DNA from: an uncultured Spirochaetales bacterium
Lineage (GTDB): Bacteria; UBP6; UBA1177
Length of the DNA stretch: 5,423 bases
NCBI GenBank assembly: GCA_902780365.1
Contig: CACZFE010000237.1
Span: 1 to 5,423, forward strand
Direction: 5' to 3'
Positions 1-5,423 of the stretch are shown in pieces. Every line of letters begins with the position of its first letter. Position 1 is the stretch's first letter. The notes below the pieces were generated by a model. It did no database searches. It saw only the letters and a program-made list of their open reading frames with translations, and had not been told where the DNA came from. A program made the translations under genes and the position numbers.

Positions 1-1
1 T

Positions 2-238
2 GTTCTTTCGCAAAATAATTTCTCTTCCGGAATTTTCGCGACTTTCAACATCACGAAATCGATTCCCGGGCTCGAAGTCGAGCTTGTTGAAGGCGACAGT
101 TCAGTAGTCGCTGTCGAAACTGCCAAATTCGGTGCCGAGTCCATTTCATTCAAAAATCCCGAACTTGACGACGCATGCGGCGCAAGGGTTTTCCATGCGG
201 TCCTCAACGATACTCTCAATGCCAAAACGGTCGATTAA
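2..238 (+). pseudogene. 5' fragment of giant Ig-like surface protein, ending at an in-frame TAA
   Basis: The frame is open from the left window edge to a TAA at 236-238 and encodes 78 residues, with the true start outside the window. The translation is beta-strand-like (short runs of alternating hydrophobic residues with D/N/G turns) and has one cysteine in a DDACGAR context. It resembles the Ig-like modules found downstream in the same frame. After the TAA the same frame stays open and coding-like for over 3 kb, with no Met codon and no Shine-Dalgarno sequence close behind the stop. The codons around the stop read V-D-stop-G-S-R-N-I-T, and a single AAA (Lys) to TAA change would restore a continuous protein. 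I therefore read this as the upstream part of the gene ending at 3475, not a separate gene. A sequencing error is an equally simple explanation. Confidence 0.6.
236..238 (+). other. In-frame premature TAA stop inside the surface-protein gene
   Basis: The TAA lies in frame 2, the frame used by both the upstream fragment and the FG-GAP protein downstream. Bases 239-463 directly after it are coding-like (GSRNITFDINPVSINSV and onward) and have no ATG in frame. Normal TAA termination is used by two other genes here (3473-3475 and 4170-4172), so a reassigned code is unlikely. Confidence 0.8.
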
Positions 239-463
239 GGCAGCCGCAACATCACTTTTGACATCAATCCTGTTTCGATAAATTCCGTTAAAATTGCAGG
301 GAAAAACGGTGAAGATATAGTTTCGACTGTAAACGAGTCGCAGAATCCGGTCTCTGTCACTGTTTCTCTCAGTGATGCGGCGAATACTGCAGGCGATTTA
401 AATAGAACAGTCACGCTTTACACAAACGGCGGAAGCGGAACTCCGAACAAACCTCTTGCAACC

Positions 464-3400
464 TTGGACCATGCACTTGATCAGGTCGTTTTTGAGAATA
501 TCACTCTCACAGAAGCAGTCCACACCCTCAAAATCGAGGTCAAAGACTGCACAGGCAATATTTCTTCACGAACTCTTGATCCGGTAACGGTAAGCCTTTA
601 TCATCCCGTTCTCACGGTCGTAAGCCCGAAAGGAAAGGGAGATGACTGGAGATGGCTCGTTCTCAGCGATGTTGAACATCTTGAAGGTGCAAGCGTGGCT
701 GGGGGCAAACTTGGCGGTGTCAAAATGCACATCGTTTCGGACAAAGTGCTCGGCGGCATCACAAATGTTTCTCATATTTTCGGTTCAGACACTGTCGATA
801 TCACTGAAAATGCGACTCTTTCCGAAGATGGCACGAATATTTTCATAGACCTTCCGAACCTTGAAAACGGAAAACACAAGTTTACCGTCAGTGTCGTCGA
901 TTTTGCCGGCAATCCCGGAAAAACAGGCGGTGCGGACGAAGAATACTACGAAGTCGATGTCGTCGCTCCTACGATCACTTCGCTTGCTTTCGATGCTGAC
1001 AGCTATCCTGTCAAAATGACGCTCAATCTTCCGAATGCTGCGCCAGAAACCTCTTATACCCTTGTTGCGACGAAAGGGGAGAGTGTAAAAACATGGCACG
1101 GTATCATTACGGAGAACGGCGTTTTTGAAAAGACGCTGCAGCTTTCAAAAGGTGAATGGAATGCCGATCTTACTCTCACTGACGATCACGGAAACGTTAC
1201 TTCTTCAGTAGGAAACACGTTTGAGGTAACTCACGATGTTCCAGAGATCACTTTGAAGAAAGCCGACGGTATCACGGTTCTGAACGTTACTCATGAGGCG
1301 AAACCGGTATGGTTTGGCCCGGCTGAACTTGGAGACTGCGCCGAATCGTCATGCAAGGTTGCGATCAGGATCTACGCTCCGGAAGGGACCGAGATCAATT
1401 ACGGGATCGGTGCTTTGGACAAAAGCGTGACTATCGGAGCGGCAGGTTATGAGACTGTCGGTATTCCGCTCAGTCTCGTCACTGTTTCGGAACTTTCGGT
1501 AACATCAGGTCTTTACAGCGAAACCTACTATCTTGCTGCGACAGACAGGACTCCAGGCGTATATATCGCGAACCCCAGAATATGTCCTAAATCGGCTGAA
1601 TACTGCAGTATCTACGAGCTTACGGACGATCCTTCGACAGATGAGACCGAACTTGCCGAAGTAGGTTTCGGATATGATGACGACCTGACTCCAGGCGACG
1701 GCGTTCTCAATTTCAAGGCCGGATCGGCGATAAAATTCACGGTTCAGGATTCTCCGACCGGCGGTTTTATGGAGATCGAAAATGCGCCTGCCGGCTTTGA
1801 ATACACAAAGGCGAAACTTGTAAGAAGCGAGGCTATTCCCGAAAACTACTACACTGCCGATTTCTCGAATCTGACAATTCCCGACACGAATATGAACGGT
1901 CAGACCGATTATGACCTTGTTTTTGTCCTCACAACGGATAGCGGATTCGTTCAGAAATACTATGTTCCGCTTCACGTCGATCTGGCGCTTCCCGAGCCTG
2001 TTTCGGCAGCGACATCCGCGTCAACTGCAGATGCACTTCTGGGCAAGCTGAATTTCTCGTGGAATCCGGCTGCAACAATGCCTTATGCTTACGAAGTCCG
2101 CTACCAGAGCTATGACGAAGGAACCTGCTCTATAGTTGATGATTTCGGAAACAGCTACTGCGCCGCAGTTAAGGCAGTGAACGCTGTTTATTCCTACGAC
2201 GGTAAGCCTATGGCGAAAAACTTTGGCGAGATCAATGAAGATTCGGTCAAAGATTTCGGCTCTCTCAAAATGGAATGGGAGAATATTTATGAAGCTTCAA
2301 GCGGTTTCCACAATTTCCGTCTTAAAATCATAGGAGACGTCAATAACGACGGTTTTGAGGATTATGCGATCGCAGACCGGCATAAATCAGATTCGGGAAT
2401 AGACAGCCAGTACAACGGTTTTGTCGATATATATTCGGGGGCAGGCCACATGCTCATCAAGTCTATCCGCGGTACGATAGGCTCACAAGAAAGTGTAGGG
2501 CAAGGGATAAGTTCGAAAGCTGATTTCAACGGAGACGGCTTTAATGATTTCGCCTACACCAATATGGCGGGAGTTGTTTTTGTCTTCTATGGAACGGAAA
2601 ACGGTATCGATTTTGAAGGAACTCCAGTTTCGTTTACCGCCAAAGACGCTTCAAATCAGGGCTACAGAGGCCTTGCGACCGGAGATTACAACGGTGATAA
2701 TTGTGACGACATTCTTGTTTCTGCTCCAGGCAAAAAGGTCGGAGACTACACCAATGCCGGAGAAGTTTATGTCTATTTCGGATGCAAAGAAGGCGGTTTC
2801 GCCGGTGACGAACCAGATCTCACATTTCAAGGTAGTGCAAAAGATGCCAAATTAGGCAAAGATGCCAAATTAGGCAATTCAGGTGTTGCAGATGTCGGAG
2901 ATCTTAACAATGACGGCAAAACCGATTTTGCCATAGGTTCTGCGGATGCTCTCTATATTCTTTACGGCGGCACTTCAGAAGGTTCGCTTGCTCCTAAATT
3001 CAAATCGCTTTCGAATCCGGGATATTATGTCGGAACGGGTGATTTTAACGGTGACGGAATATCCGATCTGGTTTTCAACAAGGTTTCTTCAACATCTGCA
3101 GAAAACAGAATATACTATGGATCGCTTTCCGGAATAAGCACTTCACCTGATTTCAGAATTAATGAATTTTCGGCACTTTATGATAATTACGGTCTGCAGC
3201 CCACATATAACCTTCTCGCCGTTGCATCAGAATCGAAAGATCTCAACGGAGACGGAGCAGATGATCTCGTCATCACTTCATCTACGGGAATCCTTATTTA
3301 TTACACTTACACCGATAGGGCTACGGGCGAAAAACAACTTAAAGCGCAGCCTTCTGTTTTTGACGGATTTTCCAGTCAGGCAGGTATCGATCCGAAGATA

Positions 3401-3475
3401 ATTCTGCTTGACGATGCGATAATTTACTGTAACAGTGATAAAGCCACCGGAAACTGCGAAAGGTTGGAATTTTAA
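464..3475 (+). CDS. Exported Ig-like / FG-GAP repeat surface protein (C-terminal part of a larger, stop-interrupted gene)
   Basis: Position 464 is only the first start-capable codon (TTG, no ribosome binding site) after the TAA at 236. The frame opens at 239 and the real start is probably left of the window. Residues are numbered from 464. Residues 1-260 hold Ig-like modules marked by a recurring D-x-x-G-N turn (D28 CTGN, D146 FAGN, D241 HGN). Residues about 260-505 are further beta-rich sequence of unknown family. Residues about 510-600 resemble fibronectin III (FSWNPAATMPYAYEVRYQ). Residues 620-940 carry six FG-GAP/integrin-type Ca2+ loops of DxNxDG type, starting at D625, D687, D741, D813, D860 and D926. 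Closely spaced cysteine pairs (292/297, 374/381, 555/566, 989/998) suggest disulfides and export. No membrane anchor or sorting signal is seen at the C-terminus. The family role is typically adhesion or surface structure; the ligand is unknown. It ends 11 nt before the peptide gene, so co-transcription is possible. Confidence 0.8.
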   Translation: MDHALDQVVFENITLTEAVHTLKIEVKDCTGNISSRTLDPVTVSLYHPVLTVVSPKGKGDDWRWLVLSDVEHLEGASVAGGKLGGVKMHIVSDKVLGGITNVSHIFGSDTVDITENATLSEDGTNIFIDLPNLENGKHKFTVSVVDFAGNPGKTGGADEEYYEVDVVAPTITSLAFDADSYPVKMTLNLPNAAPETSYTLVATKGESVKTWHGIITENGVFEKTLQLSKGEWNADLTLTDDHGNVTSSVGNTFEVTHDVPEITLKKADGITVLNVTHEAKPVWFGPAELGDCAESSCKVAIRIYAPEGTEINYGIGALDKSVTIGAAGYETVGIPLSLVTVSELSVTSGLYSETYYLAATDRTPGVYIANPRICPKSAEYCSIYELTDDPSTDETELAEVGFGYDDDLTPGDGVLNFKAGSAIKFTVQDSPTGGFMEIENAPAGFEYTKAKLVRSEAIPENYYTADFSNLTIPDTNMNGQTDYDLVFVLTTDSGFVQKYYVPLHVDLALPEPVSAATSASTADALLGKLNFSWNPAATMPYAYEVRYQSYDEGTCSIVDDFGNSYCAAVKAVNAVYSYDGKPMAKNFGEINEDSVKDFGSLKMEWENIYEASSGFHNFRLKIIGDVNNDGFEDYAIADRHKSDSGIDSQYNGFVDIYSGAGHMLIKSIRGTIGSQESVGQGISSKADFNGDGFNDFAYTNMAGVVFVFYGTENGIDFEGTPVSFTAKDASNQGYRGLATGDYNGDNCDDILVSAPGKKVGDYTNAGEVYVYFGCKEGGFAGDEPDLTFQGSAKDAKLGKDAKLGNSGVADVGDLNNDGKTDFAIGSADALYILYGGTSEGSLAPKFKSLSNPGYYVGTGDFNGDGISDLVFNKVSSTSAENRIYYGSLSGISTSPDFRINEFSALYDNYGLQPTYNLLAVASESKDLNGDGADDLVITSSTGILIYYTYTDRATGEKQLKAQPSVFDGFSSQAGIDPKIILLDDAIIYCNSDKATGNCERLEF
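2336..3280 (+). other. Six FG-GAP / integrin-like calcium-binding repeats
   Basis: The loops read DVNNDGFED, DFNGDGFND, DYNGDNCDD, DLNNDGKTD, DFNGDGISD and DLNGDGADD. Each is followed by a short hydrophobic strand such as YAIA, FAIGS or LVIT. Spacing is 62, 54, 72, 47 and 66 residues, as expected for blades of an integrin-alpha-type beta-propeller. Such propellers usually have about seven blades, so one may be degenerate or formed from flanking sequence. The third loop has Asn in place of the usual Gly after the third acidic ligand and carries a cysteine next to it. Confidence 0.85.
2840..2875 (+). repeat. Perfect 18-bp tandem duplication (2 copies), in frame
   Basis: Units 2840-2857 and 2858-2875 are identical, each reading AAAGATGCCAAATTAGGC, with two further matching bases after the second copy. 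Each encodes K-D-A-K-L-G. The duplication adds exactly six residues to the linker before the fourth FG-GAP calcium loop and keeps the frame. Perfect identity suggests a recent slippage event. Confidence 0.95.
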
Positions 3476-3476
3476 T

Positions 3477-3481
3477 GGAGG
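3477..3481 (+). promoter_or_regulatory. Ribosome binding site (GGAGG) of the small peptide gene
   Basis: GGAGG lies 5 nt before the ATG at 3487, directly after the upstream stop codon. It favours 3487 over the in-frame ATG at 3475, which overlaps the upstream stop as TAATG and would add only M-E-D-K. Confidence 0.8.
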
Positions 3482-3486
3482 ATAAA

Positions 3487-3618
3487 ATGAAGAAAAATTA
3501 TCAGAAGCCTGAAATCATTGAAGAAATTGAACTAGACAGAAAGGTTGTCTATGCTAGTGGGCCTGAATGTAATCCTGGAGATCCTTTTGATCCTTGTAGT
3601 GGTAGCGGCAACAACTGA
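3487..3618 (+). CDS. Candidate RiPP precursor peptide (43 aa)
   Basis: This short gene encodes 43 residues and has a good ribosome binding site. The N-terminal half (MKKNYQKPEIIEEIELDRK) is charged and probably helical and contains Y5-x-x-P8-x-I10. That resembles the YxxPxL motif by which lasso-type leaders bind their recognition element, but the Gly and Thr that often follow are absent. The C-terminal half is a different kind of sequence, GPECNPGDPFDPCSGSGNN, with C28 and C37 enclosing a P-x-D-P-x-D-P block and a Ser/Gly/Asn tail. This leader-core split, and the HprK-like kinase gene starting 5 nt later, point to a ribosomally made, modified peptide. G25 and D32 are eight positions apart, a spacing that would suit a lasso macrolactam, but the usual Thr at -2 is Ala. 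All five prolines use CCT and the gene is about 39% GC by hand count. The real modification is unknown; a small regulatory or structural protein cannot be excluded. Confidence 0.65.
   Translation: MKKNYQKPEIIEEIELDRKVVYASGPECNPGDPFDPCSGSGNN
3580..3597 (+). repeat. Imperfect 9-bp tandem repeat in the peptide core region
   Basis: GATCCTTTT is followed directly by GATCCTTGT, two 9-nt units that match at 7 positions. They encode D-P-F then D-P-C, part of the P-x-D periodicity between the two cysteines. This hints that the core grew by three-codon duplication. Confidence 0.6.
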
Positions 3619-3623
3619 TAACT

Positions 3624-4172
3624 ATGCCATCTGTTTCCGATACTCTTCAAGTCCAGCGTGAGTTATACTCAGCTGAAAAAGCTCTGATCGTTCATTCTAG
3701 TTCTTTTGAAAAAAATGGTTTTGCCTTTGTCTGCGGCGGTGTCTGCACAGCAGGGAAATCGACTCTTTGCTTCAAACTGAAAGAATTGTTCAACCCCATC
3801 AACGATGACAGAAATCTTCTTGAATTTGCTGATAGCGGCATAATCGTAAGCAGTTTCTGGGATCAGAACGAACAGAATTTCAGCACGAAGCAGTATCTTG
3901 TGAATAATGAAATTTCCGCAAAACTGAGAGCCTTTTTATTTGTTGCCAAAGAGTTCGAAAAAGAGACTTATCTTGAAGAACTTTCCGACAAAACTTATAT
4001 CTGGAAAAAGCTTCTTTTATGCGCTGCACCGCCTGTGAAAGGGGACGAAAGCCTTTTCCCGAACTATTTTTCGATGCTTGAAAAGCTGATGTCAGAGACC
4101 AGATTCTTTATTATTCACCACAATCTCAAAGATCCGCCTGAATTTGTAGCGGAAAGACTTCTGAATATTTAA
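3624..4172 (+). CDS. Small HprK-like P-loop kinase, putative precursor-peptide kinase
   Basis: The 182-residue product has a Walker A loop, GGVCTAGKST (residues 38-47), preceded by IVHSSSFEKNGFAFVCG. This matches the HPr-kinase-like pattern in which a His-containing strand and a short hairpin lead into the P-loop. N60-D61-D62-R63 corresponds to the S-D-D segment of that family. The C-terminal end (residues about 150-182, RFFIIHHNLKDPPEFVAERL) resembles the closing strand and helix of these domains. HprK-like proteins in lasso-peptide clusters phosphorylate the precursor on a C-terminal serine; the neighbouring peptide has S38 and S40. The protein is short: only 38 residues precede the P-loop, so the N-terminal region of longer family members is missing. 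The frame is closed by a TAG at 3603, so no long upstream extension exists. There is no clear ribosome binding site, and the start is 5 nt after the peptide stop, suggesting translational coupling. Substrate and activity are inferred. Confidence 0.7.
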   Translation: MPSVSDTLQVQRELYSAEKALIVHSSSFEKNGFAFVCGGVCTAGKSTLCFKLKELFNPINDDRNLLEFADSGIIVSSFWDQNEQNFSTKQYLVNNEISAKLRAFLFVAKEFEKETYLEELSDKTYIWKKLLLCAAPPVKGDESLFPNYFSMLEKLMSETRFFIIHHNLKDPPEFVAERLLNI

Positions 4173-4216
4173 GTTCTCCGAAAATTCAGTAAAACTGCGA
4201 TTTTTTGCGACAGTTT
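4161..4216 (+). other. Intergenic inverted repeats at the end of the kinase gene
   Basis: CTGAAT (4161-4166) pairs with ATTCAG (4184-4189), extended by TTT/AAA with one bulged A, across the kinase stop codon. AAACTG (4192-4197) pairs with CAGTTT (4211-4216) and has six T residues in its loop. The stems are AT-rich and the T run does not directly follow the first stem, so this is at best a weak terminator. The second repeat overlaps the -35 box of the next promoter and could instead be an operator. Confidence 0.3.
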
Positions 4217-4232
4217 GAAAAATAATTATAAT
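4205..4232 (+). promoter_or_regulatory. Sigma-70-type promoter of the membrane SpeE-like gene
   Basis: TTGCGA (4205-4210) and a perfect TATAAT (4227-4232) are separated by 16 bp in AT-rich DNA. Transcription would start near 4239, giving a leader of about 28 nt. This suggests the last gene is transcribed independently of the peptide-kinase pair. Confidence 0.6.
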
Positions 4233-4253
4233 CTTTCGGTTTGTTTGCTATCG

Positions 4254-4259
4254 AAGGAG
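4254..4259 (+). promoter_or_regulatory. Ribosome binding site (AAGGAG) of the membrane SpeE-like gene
   Basis: AAGGAG lies 7 nt before the ATG at 4267, near-ideal spacing, and fixes this start codon. Confidence 0.8.
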
Positions 4260-4266
4260 TAAATAT

Positions 4267-5423
4267 ATGATTTTTTTGGTTGTATTTCTTATTTCGGCAG
4301 TACTTTTCGCGCTGGAAATCCTCCAGACGAGGATGCTTTCCTTTACTGCATGGCACCACATGACCTACATGGTTGCAGCCGTATCGCTGACGGGTTATGT
4401 GCTTGCCGGAACAGTTCTTTTCGTTAAAAAGAGTTTGAAGGATTATGGAAAATTTATCAGCAGATTTTCTCTATTATTCGTTCTGTCGATACCGTTTGCT
4501 TTCTTTATGAGTTCGAGAATTCCGCTTGATCCGCTGATGCCGAACAAGCTTTTTATGATAATTTTCCTTTTCTGTGACTACTTTTTTCTTTTTCTTCCCC
4601 ATTTCATAGGAGGTCTCGTTCTCTTTTCCATTTTTCAGAATTACAGCAAAAATGTGAACATAAGCTGTTTTTTTTCGATATTGGGTTCAATTGCAGGGTG
4701 CTTTGCTGCACTTCCGCTTATGGAAGTTTCAGGAATGGAAGGCGCTCTCGTTATCGTTGCATTATCTGCGGCTCTTTCTTCGGTGATGATAGCGTTTGCT
4801 TCAAAAAAGGGTAAAGCCTGTAAAGCTTTTTCGGTTATTCTTCTTGTTTTTGTTCTGCTTTTGTTCCCTTTGAAAAATAATGTTTTTGAGTTCAGGGCAT
4901 CTCCTTCGAAATTTTTGAGCCAGATCGGATTAAATCCTGAACTGACCGGATGGGACAGGGCAGGCAGGGTCGATGTCGTCTCTGCGCCTGCTGACAAACT
5001 TGCAGCGGTGCGTTCCGAATGGGCGGCTTTCCAAAGAGGATTTATAACAAAAGACGGCGATTCGGCTTCGTTGATCTATGATTTTTCCGGCAACCGTCAT
5101 GAAATCGCGCTTTCGCTCTGTTCGGCCGGTTATTTTGGTTTGCAGAATCCCGATGTGTTTATTGGCGGGCTTTCGATGACAGATGTTTCCGCAGCTCTTT
5201 TTTGGCAGGCGAAATCGGTAACTACGGTAGAGATCAATAAGTCGTTTATAGATTTAAGTGTGCAGAAATTCTCGACTTTTCAAGACAATATCCTTAAGGA
5301 CGAGAAAGTTTCGATAGTGCATGGCGAAGTCCGTGAGTTTCTGGAAAACAGCGGAAAAAAATATGATCTGATTCAGCTGCCCGAAACCGACTCGTTTGCC
5401 GCTCTTTTAAATGGCGCATATAT
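4267..5423 (+). CDS. Membrane-anchored spermidine/spermine synthase-like protein, 3' truncated by window end
   Basis: The frame is open from the ATG at 4267 to the window edge (385 residues, no stop). The first 202 residues are strongly hydrophobic, with about seven likely membrane segments (around 1-20, 32-55, 67-85, 97-125, 133-155, 159-178 and 185-202). A soluble domain follows. It has a Rossmann-like glycine turn (D296-V-F-I-G-G-L), an acidic residue ending strand 2 (V321-E322-I-N), and then VHGEVREFL and YDLIQLPETDSFAA (366-379). This order matches polyamine aminopropyltransferase-fold proteins with an N-terminal membrane domain. The fold's usual GGGxG is reduced to GGLSMTD. The D-x-S-D pair of true spermidine synthases reads P-E-T-D here, so only the second acid (D375) is kept. 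The DLIQ...DSF wording recalls a widespread membrane-fused subfamily of unknown substrate. It has its own promoter and ribosome binding site. Polyamine synthesis should not be assumed. Confidence 0.8.
   Translation, partial: MIFLVVFLISAVLFALEILQTRMLSFTAWHHMTYMVAAVSLTGYVLAGTVLFVKKSLKDYGKFISRFSLLFVLSIPFAFFMSSRIPLDPLMPNKLFMIIFLFCDYFFLFLPHFIGGLVLFSIFQNYSKNVNISCFFSILGSIAGCFAALPLMEVSGMEGALVIVALSAALSSVMIAFASKKGKACKAFSVILLVFVLLLFPLKNNVFEFRASPSKFLSQIGLNPELTGWDRAGRVDVVSAPADKLAAVRSEWAAFQRGFITKDGDSASLIYDFSGNRHEIALSLCSAGYFGLQNPDVFIGGLSMTDVSAALFWQAKSVTTVEINKSFIDLSVQKFSTFQDNILKDEKVSIVHGEVREFLENSGKKYDLIQLPETDSFAALLNGAY

Noticed and set aside
236..238. Stop-codon reassignment or programmed readthrough of TAA
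   Set aside because: TAA ends two other genes in the window normally, and no readthrough signal is visible; mutation or sequencing error is simpler.
464..466. TTG at 464 as a genuine translation start
   Set aside because: No Shine-Dalgarno sequence precedes it, and the same frame is coding-like back to 239 and, across the TAA, to the window edge.
566..1975. Minus-strand open frames at 566-775, 785-1099 and 1505-1975
   Set aside because: They lie antisense to a well-supported coding frame with FG-GAP and Ig-like patterns, and their translations show no recognisable domain.
2544..3401. Additional plus-strand frames inside the surface-protein gene
   Set aside because: They are out-of-frame shadows of the FG-GAP repeats, with no ribosome binding sites and no protein-like pattern.
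3475..3477. ATG at 3475 as the start of the peptide gene
   Set aside because: It is in frame and possible through TAATG coupling, but GGAGG at 3477-3481 is placed correctly only for the ATG at 3487.
3487..3618. Firm assignment of the peptide as a lasso peptide
   Set aside because: The G25/D32 spacing fits, but the leader lacks Thr at -2 and no lasso cyclase or protease gene is present in the window.
4267..4872. Reading the last gene as an MFS-type transporter from its hydrophobic N-terminus
   Set aside because: The membrane part is followed by a clear spermidine-synthase-like Rossmann domain, which better explains the whole protein.
4641..4997. Minus-strand frame of 118 codons
   Set aside because: It is antisense to the membrane and early soluble part of the SpeE-like protein, which has a strong promoter and ribosome binding site.

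Overview
The window looks like chromosomal DNA of a Gram-negative-type bacterium of moderate GC content. All genes are on the + strand. Lineage cannot be fixed from sequence alone. Long secreted proteins of Ig-like modules plus FG-GAP calcium repeats with paired cysteines, beside a membrane-anchored spermidine-synthase-like protein, would suit a Myxococcota/deltaproteobacterial or similar free-living or gut lineage. That placement is inference with low confidence.

Bases 1-3475 are one continuous reading frame of a very large exported protein whose start lies left of the window. It holds Ig-like beta-sandwich modules, then a fibronectin-III-like stretch, then six FG-GAP/integrin-type Ca2+ loops. 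The frame is broken once, by a TAA at 236-238, with coding-like sequence in the same frame on both sides. The locus is therefore a nonsense pseudogene, a recent polymorphism, or a base-call error. An 18-bp perfect in-frame tandem duplication (2840-2875) lies between FG-GAP repeats 3 and 4.

Bases 3475-4172 hold a compact two-gene module directly behind the surface-protein gene. The first gene (3487-3618) encodes a 43-residue peptide with an acidic, YxxPxI-containing leader and a short Cys/Pro/Asp/Gly-rich tail, the layout of a RiPP precursor. The second (3624-4172) encodes a 182-residue P-loop protein that resembles a trimmed HPr-kinase-like (HprK) domain. This kinase family accompanies some lasso-peptide and other RiPP precursors and phosphorylates the precursor. 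No cyclase, leader peptidase, RRE protein or transporter gene is visible, so the pair is either the edge of a larger cluster elsewhere or a minimal precursor-kinase system. It is the most interesting part of the window.

Bases 4173-4266 are an intergenic region with imperfect hairpins, a good sigma-70-type promoter and a strong ribosome binding site. It drives the last gene (4267 to the right edge), a multi-pass membrane protein fused to a spermidine-synthase-like Rossmann domain and truncated by the window end. Its catalytic-loop sequence departs from true aminopropyltransferases.
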